From Oryzias latipes (Eukaryota; Chordata; Actinopteri; Beloniformes; Adrianichthyidae), in contig NC_019866.2 of assembly GCF_002234675.1 (NCBI RefSeq), positions 25,200,031 through 25,264,030 of the forward strand: 64,000 nt of DNA, given 5' to 3'. This document shows, piece after piece, positions 58,801 through 64,000 of the stretch. Within the stretch, counting starts at the first letter, position 1, and the number at the start of each line of letters is the position of its first letter. The notes under the pieces were generated by a model. The model was not told the origin of the DNA. It saw only the letters and a program-made list of their open reading frames with translations, and did not search any database. Position numbers and translations under genes: made by a program.

Positions 58801-59958
58801 ACCGACCTCTTTACCTAAGTCCGACCATTGAAGGTGTGTCTAACACAACAATGACCTGAAGCCCACAGCCAGGAGAACCAGGTCCTGGAGTGGTCGAGCC
58901 AGTCTCCAGACCATGAGCCAATAGAAAACCTGTAGAGCCCAAACTCTGAGTTTCTCAGCGACAACCTGACTGATCTAGAGGAGATCTGTGAGGAGTAGTG
59001 GGCCAAAATCCTTCCTGCAGTGTTAGCAAACCTGGTGAGAAACTACCGTGGAAGGGAGAACACAGACGTCTGTACCAAACAGTAACACTGATTTCCTCAG
59101 GTGTTCAAACACCTATTTGCAGCAGTAGCATATAAATAAATCATTAAAAAAAAATCGTACAACGTGATTTTTTCCAGATGATTTAAGATGTCATTCACAG
59201 TAGACCTGTGTCTAAGATGAAAATGTCAGACCCCTCCATGATTTCTGAGTGGGAGAACTAGCAAAAATCACAGGGGGGGGGGGGGTCACATACATATATG
59301 CCTCACTTATTCCATTTCTGCGTGTTTATTCAAATCATGGTGAATCAGAAGCTTATTAAAAGTGCCGTTTGGAAAAGCTCTCAGTGGTGATGTAGAAACT
59401 GCCATGGGCGGGGCCAAAATCTCCTTGCTCCGCCCCTTTCTGATCCTCCACCTGCAGACCAACAGATCCATGAACGTCTTTGTTTTCCTGGTCTGAGCTG
59501 GGATCTGGATCAGAACTGGACGGATGGAGGATTCTGACATTTTTGTTGAACTGCTAATGTTAGCTTGGGGTTTGTGAAGGGCGGTAAGCTAGCAGGAGAG
59601 TGCAAACAAAGAGATGATGGGAAATAATAAAACTGATGGTACTTTTTTATCCACTGAGGAAGCAACCCAAGAGCTGGAGTCTGAGAAACCATGACTCAGC
59701 ACTTCACATCACGCAGGAACGCACAGGCCAACAGGGCTTACCAGCTGGAACTCCCGGCGTCGGTCGTAGGCGTTCTGGATGCCCTCGTCTGCCCACAGAG
59801 CGGCGATGGATGGAAGGTAGTGCTGAAAGATTTTGGACTCCACCGTGCCGTGAGCCCTGGCTGAGCGGGTGTCAAAGGCCATCATGGTTTCTCCGTGATG
59901 GTGGTTGGATGGGTTACCCCACGGGATGTGAAGCTTTTCTCTAGCATCCACCAACACT
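55889..59958 (-). CDS. gna13: G protein alpha-13 subunit, partial (coding exons 2-5; first exon not in window)
   Basis: The heterotrimeric G alpha 12/13 class, which couples GPCRs to RhoGEFs and Rho. Exons (high to low): 59958-59742, 58316-58266, 56673-56473, 56260-55889. All are GT-AG and in phase, giving 279 complete C-terminal residues. Visible: REKLHIPWG and [44 protein letters not shown] with switch I, then [17 protein letters not shown] (switch II); FLNKTD (guanine recognition); [12 protein letters not shown] and the C-terminal LKQLMLQ that contacts the receptor. The GNA13 identity comes from HIPWG and LKQLMLQ. The N-terminal exon with the P-loop (GAGESGKST) is not found in the remaining 4 kb, so it lies beyond the right edge. 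The first exon listed here starts with one base of a split Arg codon. The small 56,261-56,472 intron splits SEYDQ from VLMED. Confidence 0.93.
57059..57316. mobile_element. TTAA-type MITE copy 5
   Basis: Shares the core TTTGTCATGGTAGGGAGAAC and the GGGGTCATCTAGACCCAC motif, with an additional inverted TCTAGATGACCCAACTCCCA block at the left, as in copy 1. The ends are decayed (no TTAA on the left). It lies in a gna13 intron. Confidence 0.7.
58485..59125 (+). mobile_element. Tc1-like transposase relic
   Basis: Sequence blocks such as GGTCGGATGAGACCACAGTA, GGGAGCATCATGCTATGG and AACACAACAATGACC, and the later CTCCAGACCATGAGCCAATA, correspond in order to the catalytic half of fish Tc1-like transposases (the DD34E part with PDLNPIEN). 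Many stops and frame changes make it inactive. It sits in the gna13 intron between the 17-codon exon and the exon at 59.7 kb. Confidence 0.65.
59536..59630 (+). repeat. Dispersed repeat, copy 2 of 2
   Basis: GCTAATGTTAGCTTGGGG, GTAAGCTAGCAGGAGAG and AACAAAGAGATGATGGGAAA match the block at 170-262. Confidence 0.5.
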
Positions 59959-60539
59959 CTGATACCTGGACGGGAGGAAAGCAGCAGAGATTAGGAGGTT
60001 TGGTCCACACAAAAACATGTGACAGTGAGTCCAGAAGCCTGGGAAGTTTGGCCTCTTTTTTCTTTCTAACAGACAACCTGGAAACAGATTTTGGTGCTCC
60101 ATTTTGATTTGTTCCATTCATTTTAGTTATTTCATCACCAGACTTCCCAGAGTCTTCACTCCAGTCTGGACACGTTTTGAGTGAGTCTGAGCAAATCACT
60201 GCACAGCGGTTTGTCCTTTGGGTCAATAGAAAGGTCAGTTCTGGGGGGGGGGGGGTCATTTTGACTGGCCTACAAAATAGATTAGGGCCCACCATTGATT
60301 TCAAATATGTGTTTATTTTTGCATGCGTTGGGATTTCAGCTCATAAAACCTACAAAAACAGGGTTTCAAAAAGTTCACAAGATCTGGAGAAACCTGACAT
60401 CATTTTTCAGGACATGAATGATTTATTCACAAAGGAATCATCTACTGAACTCAAAGCACTGCTTCCCCACACGTCACTAAACCCGTTCAGTTCGGTTCAA
60501 CATGGACACGTCTTCAGACCTAACGGATTGCCAGCAGAC

Positions 60540-62460
60540 CGTCATCTGGGCGGGGCCTCAAATATATCCAGCACCTGCGCCTCCGGGGGTGGGGCCCCGG
60601 GGCTGGGTGGGCCTGGCCCCCTTGCTGGGGGGGGGGGGGGGGGACAGCTGTTTGACCACCGGGGGACAGTCTATCATCTGTCCCCAACTTACCCCCTTCC
60701 TTATATAACCTCATAATAGGGTGAGGGGGTGGGGGGCTTAGCCTGCGATGAGCCTTGGGGGGGGGGTTTACTAGGCAGCGGCCCCCCTCCTGTGGTTGCC
60801 GTATGGAGTGGGCCCCCCCTCTTTCGGTTTTATTTGCACCTTAGACATGTAGGGCCCTTGGTAGGGGGGGTGCTTGGACATCACTGCCAGCAAGCAGCGG
60901 ATGTCCTCCTAGCACCCTACCCGCCAATTTTAACCGCACCTTAGACATTTAGGGCCCCTTGGTGGGGAGGGTGAGGGGACGTCACTGTGAGTAATCAGGA
61001 GATGTCCCCTTAGTGCCCTACCCGCCAATTTTAACCGCACCCCCCTTAGTACACACACCCCTCCCCCCTCAATATATACATCCCAACATAAACACACACA
61101 CATGCACACACACACCCTTTCAAACACACATACACGCACACACATTTTGCAAGGAAGGTGGGACCTGGGTCCGTCTGTCCCCTGCCTCTTCCCTGGTGGG
61201 GGGTGCGGGCCCCCCTTTGCAGCGGCGGCCGTGTCCCCGGGGTGCCGGCTTCCTGGGCCCGGCGGTGCTCTCTCCGCGCGGTGGGGGGGTTCACATTACA
61301 TCTGAGCCGGGGGTGTTCGTGTCCCTGGGGGGTGGGTTCTGGTCCTTGCTCCTGAGTGCTGGGCCCCGCCAAATTTCCAACTGTGGCCGAGCCTGGTCGG
61401 GCCATATTTACAACACCCCTTGTGGGCCCTCTTTTTTCCCCGGGGTTCCCCCCTCCTGGGCGGGGGCGGCGGGCCCCTGCCTCGCTCCTCCCTGGACCAA
61501 CCGTGGGCCGGGCGGGTGGCTGCCTGGAGTACGGAGCGGGTCTCCCTTGGGGGGTCCTGGCTCGTACCTGGGGTTGGGGCGGGGGGATGCCCGGAACTCC
61601 TGGGTGGTGGTGGGGTGCTCGTTTGGGGCTGTGGGCGTCCTTCTCCGGTGGGGCCCTGCGTTGGGTTCTCCCGGCGCGGCGGGGGGGCTGCTCTCCTGGT
61701 TGGGCTGGGGCGGCGCTCTCTTTCCCTCCGTGCGTCCCTGGCCTCTGGCTCTGGGGGCCTTGCGGCGGCCCTGCTGGCCCTGGCCTGGGTGGCGGGCTTG
61801 GTCACCCGGGCGGCGGTTGTTCCCTGCCGGTTCCCGTGTGGCGTTGGGGGGATTCCGGCTGCCGCTGCTGCTGCGGTGGGGGTCTTGGGGTGGGGATGGC
61901 TGGGCACTCTCCCTCCTTCTTTTCACGTTCCACCATCCATTTTAGAAGAACATAAACACTCACCTGAGCACAGGTGTTAGCTCACCTTTGCACTAACAGT
62001 TCGCATGACTGAATGACTGGAATATTTCACACTAGTTGGTTTTAAGGCATAAGTATGCGTGTGAACACTATCTGTTTTGTGTACATGTCGACAGGTGGAC
62101 ATTTTTGCAGCTAGCAGGTGTGTTTATAACATTTGAGTGTGTGTGTGGACAGGCCCCGCCCCCTTTTTTTTCTTTTTTTTTTCTACATTTGAACCTTACA
62201 ATAATGATTAACACCAGTAAACTTGTTGCTTTATGCTGCTTCATGGTCTTATCCCCCTTCCCCTCCTATTATCACCCTCCTACCCCCCCCTCTCTCTAAC
62301 ATCCCTCTCTCTTCTTCCCCTCTTTCCTTTTCCGTCCGGTCCAACACAAAAGATTTCCAAACATGATTGAAATTAATAAAGTTTGGCCTCAATTACAAAA
62401 GGGGTTTATTCAGACATACCTTTGGTTTGTCTGAAGATTAATAACCCCTCTTGTTAAAGT
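60540..62460 (+). mobile_element. GC-rich LINE-type 3' region (L1/Tx1-like?)
   Basis: A mosaic that I recall as one unit in many percomorph genomes: G/C-rich DNA, two tandem units of about 100 bp (60,837-61,037), a CA-rich stretch, a very G-rich block (61,150-61,930), then AACATAAACACTCACCTGAG, TTTGCACTAACAGTTCGCAT, a T-rich run and a tail with TTAATAAAGTTTGGCC near 62,370. It behaves like the 3' region of a LINE without its ORFs. The class is uncertain. It lies in gna13 intron 1. From 62.5 kb to the right edge I see no gene, only a G17 tract near 62,781. Confidence 0.45.
60837..61041 (+). repeat. About 100-bp tandem repeat, two units plus a third start
   Basis: CACCTTAGACATGTAGGGCC at 60,837 and CACCTTAGACATTTAGGGCC at 60,937, each unit ending in CTACCCGCCAATTTTAACCG; a third CACC start is at 61,038. 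The two units differ at many internal positions. Confidence 0.85.
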
Positions 62461-64000
62461 AAAATATGTCCAACACAAGAGGCCCTCAGCTCTCATCTGT
62501 CTGCCCAGCTGTTTGACAGGACAAGTTAAAAAAAAAAAATATATATATCCAGCACCTGGCCAAACTTCGCCACCTGTGAGTCGGGTCGTCGCCGCCGACT
62601 TTATGACGACAAACGAAGGTTTAATTTAGAACCTGGCAGCAAAGGATTATTAGATAACCTTTGATGCGACGGCCAATCAAAAGAACAAATGTCACAGAAG
62701 TAAAATAATGACATGATGCACTAATAAAGGATCCCACTCATATCATTGTTCAGCCAGACTAAAGCGGTTTTTGCAGAGACGGGGGGGGGGGGGGGGGTTG
62801 GAGCTCGGTGATGCTGCTCTCACATGACCACACTTGATGACTCAGTCGGTCTTTTCCACCCAGTTCGTCTGTAGTCGACACGCACAGGAAGTTCTTCACA
62901 CTCAAACTGAAGTGGCTGTAAGCTGGTGGACTGACACCCTCAGTGTGGGCTGGACAGAGGAGCCATGTGCGTCTGGGCCGTCGGAGGACAACACTGTCTG
63001 CAGATCACACGGGGAATGACTGTGATGACCGGAAACGCCGTTTGTAGGAGCTGTGCAACGTTTACTCTGCTTCTCATTCCAGGCTCTCAGATTCACATAA
63101 CCTGCTCAACACTGCAGAAGACTTTAGTCATCAGACACAACCAATGAAAGCAGACCATGACAGCCTGAATGTCCTGTGAACCTGGATGAATCTGATCCCA
63201 TTCCACTGTTTATCCCCACATCAAAGGAGGCGTGTCCGTCAGTGCTAACCTCCTCAAAGCTGCAGACCCCCCCACAGCGACATGGCTGCTGCTCTTTAGG
63301 ACCCTCATTCCCCCAGAGGTGGGGCAGATGCCACGGCTCTCTGTTTAAAAGCCAACCATAAGACTCTTCTGGGGGGGGGGGTTCTAAAAACCACACGTGT
63401 TTCTTCATGTGTCTGTGTCGGCAGCCTGATGAACTCTGACCTTCACCCCGAGCCAACAGGCGCTCTGGTGTTGTGACCTTAAATAAAACAGAAGTTTAAA
63501 GATCCACTGTCCTCATGCAAAGCAGCCGTTCAGGGGCATTCAGGGGTTTGTTGTTGAATCAAACGAGGAAGAAGAAAAAAACGCCAAAAGGACTAAGATG
63601 TCTGCATCCATCGTTTGACTCGTGCGCCGCAGGAAGCCCTTCCAACAGCAGCAGCACGGCTGCAGAAAGCAGGACAGCTCAGAATCTGGGAGGATAGTTT
63701 TTAGACATTTAGAGCAGGCGAGCAGAAACCCACCCAGGAGGAGGGAGTCTATATCCTTAAGAGTTCACAGCCATCCTTTGTGGTTGAAGACTGATCCACG
63801 TCACACAGCGCCGCGCATATTTCACCAACACACCGTGTCTTCCAGTGTAATAATGTGTTACAAAGCCTGACTGGAACACTTTTGTCAAAAGAACTACAAC
63901 AGCAGTGACTACATGGAAGCTGGAACAGCCTGATAGGATCATTCCACTATTGTTAACACGGTTCACGATGGGGCCGGGCACCAAACAGGTGCAGCCGGTG

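Noticed and set aside
61013-61945. A 310-codon plus-strand frame and 172-203-codon minus-strand frames
   Set aside because: They overlap in several frames at once, are made of Gly/Pro/Ala/Arg-rich low-complexity sequence, and sit in a repeated G-rich block. They are composition artefacts.
1-64000. CRISPR arrays, phage, operons or bacterial defence systems
   Set aside because: No such repeats or genes; spliced vertebrate genes and fish repeats fill the window.
59958-64000. First coding exon of gna13 with the P-loop
   Set aside because: No GAGESGKST or KQMRI-like frame is visible on the minus strand in this interval, so it probably lies outside the window.

Overview
This window is vertebrate nuclear DNA, almost certainly from a teleost (probably percomorph) fish. 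It has short GT-AG introns, CpG-rich first exons, vertebrate orthologues with near-full-length spliced products, and a dense background of fish-type repeats (L2/RTE/L1-like LINEs, Tc1 and Harbinger relics, TTAA-flanked MITEs, a CACTA-like element, a Pao/BEL fossil). I cannot name the species. Nothing here looks like a prokaryotic or phage system, and no cluster of genes suggests a new biochemical pathway.

Layout: (1) about 0.6-6.4 kb, minus strand, a complete 9-exon aldehyde dehydrogenase 3B gene (468 aa) ending in a CaaX box. (2) about 9.2-15.3 kb, minus, a complete 8-exon ppp4c (307 aa), the catalytic subunit of protein phosphatase 4. (3) about 18.3-25.9 kb, plus, an ARPC1-type WD40 subunit of the Arp2/3 complex; its last exon is uncertain. 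(4) 28.0-36.4 kb, plus, a complete 13-exon wipi1 (453 aa), a PI3P-binding autophagy PROPPIN. (5) 36.4-49 kb, a gene-poor block holding a roughly 2-kb CACTA-like DNA element, a broken Pao/BEL element on the minus strand, MITEs and a tRNA-derived SINE. (6) 50.1-53.5 kb, plus, a complete 5-exon coding region for slc16a6 (MCT7, 549 aa). (7) 54.4-60.0 kb, minus, coding exons 2-5 of gna13; its first coding exon is not found in the window, so the remaining 4 kb is read as part of its first intron and is filled by a GC-rich LINE-type 3' region and other repeats.

The genes are ordinary housekeeping or signalling loci (aldehyde detoxification, phosphatase, actin nucleation, autophagy, monocarboxylate transport, G-protein signalling), each with its own promoter. 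They are not operon-like. wipi1, slc16a6 and gna13 lie on the same part of human chromosome 17q24, so the right half of the window keeps an old vertebrate linkage group. ppp4c and the ARPC1 gene are divergent; slc16a6 and gna13 are convergent.

The observations most worth a second look are (TG)n tracts that replace the usual pyrimidine tract directly before two wipi1 acceptors, a long hairpin in the last wipi1 intron, a TTAA-flanked MITE family with five copies, tandem perfect hairpins inside a larger palindromic repeat, an excess of poly(G)/poly(C) tracts of 10-19 bases, and inverted similarity flanking the Pao fossil. Coordinates of exons were derived by hand from reading frame, GT-AG sites and recalled protein families; no alignment was run.
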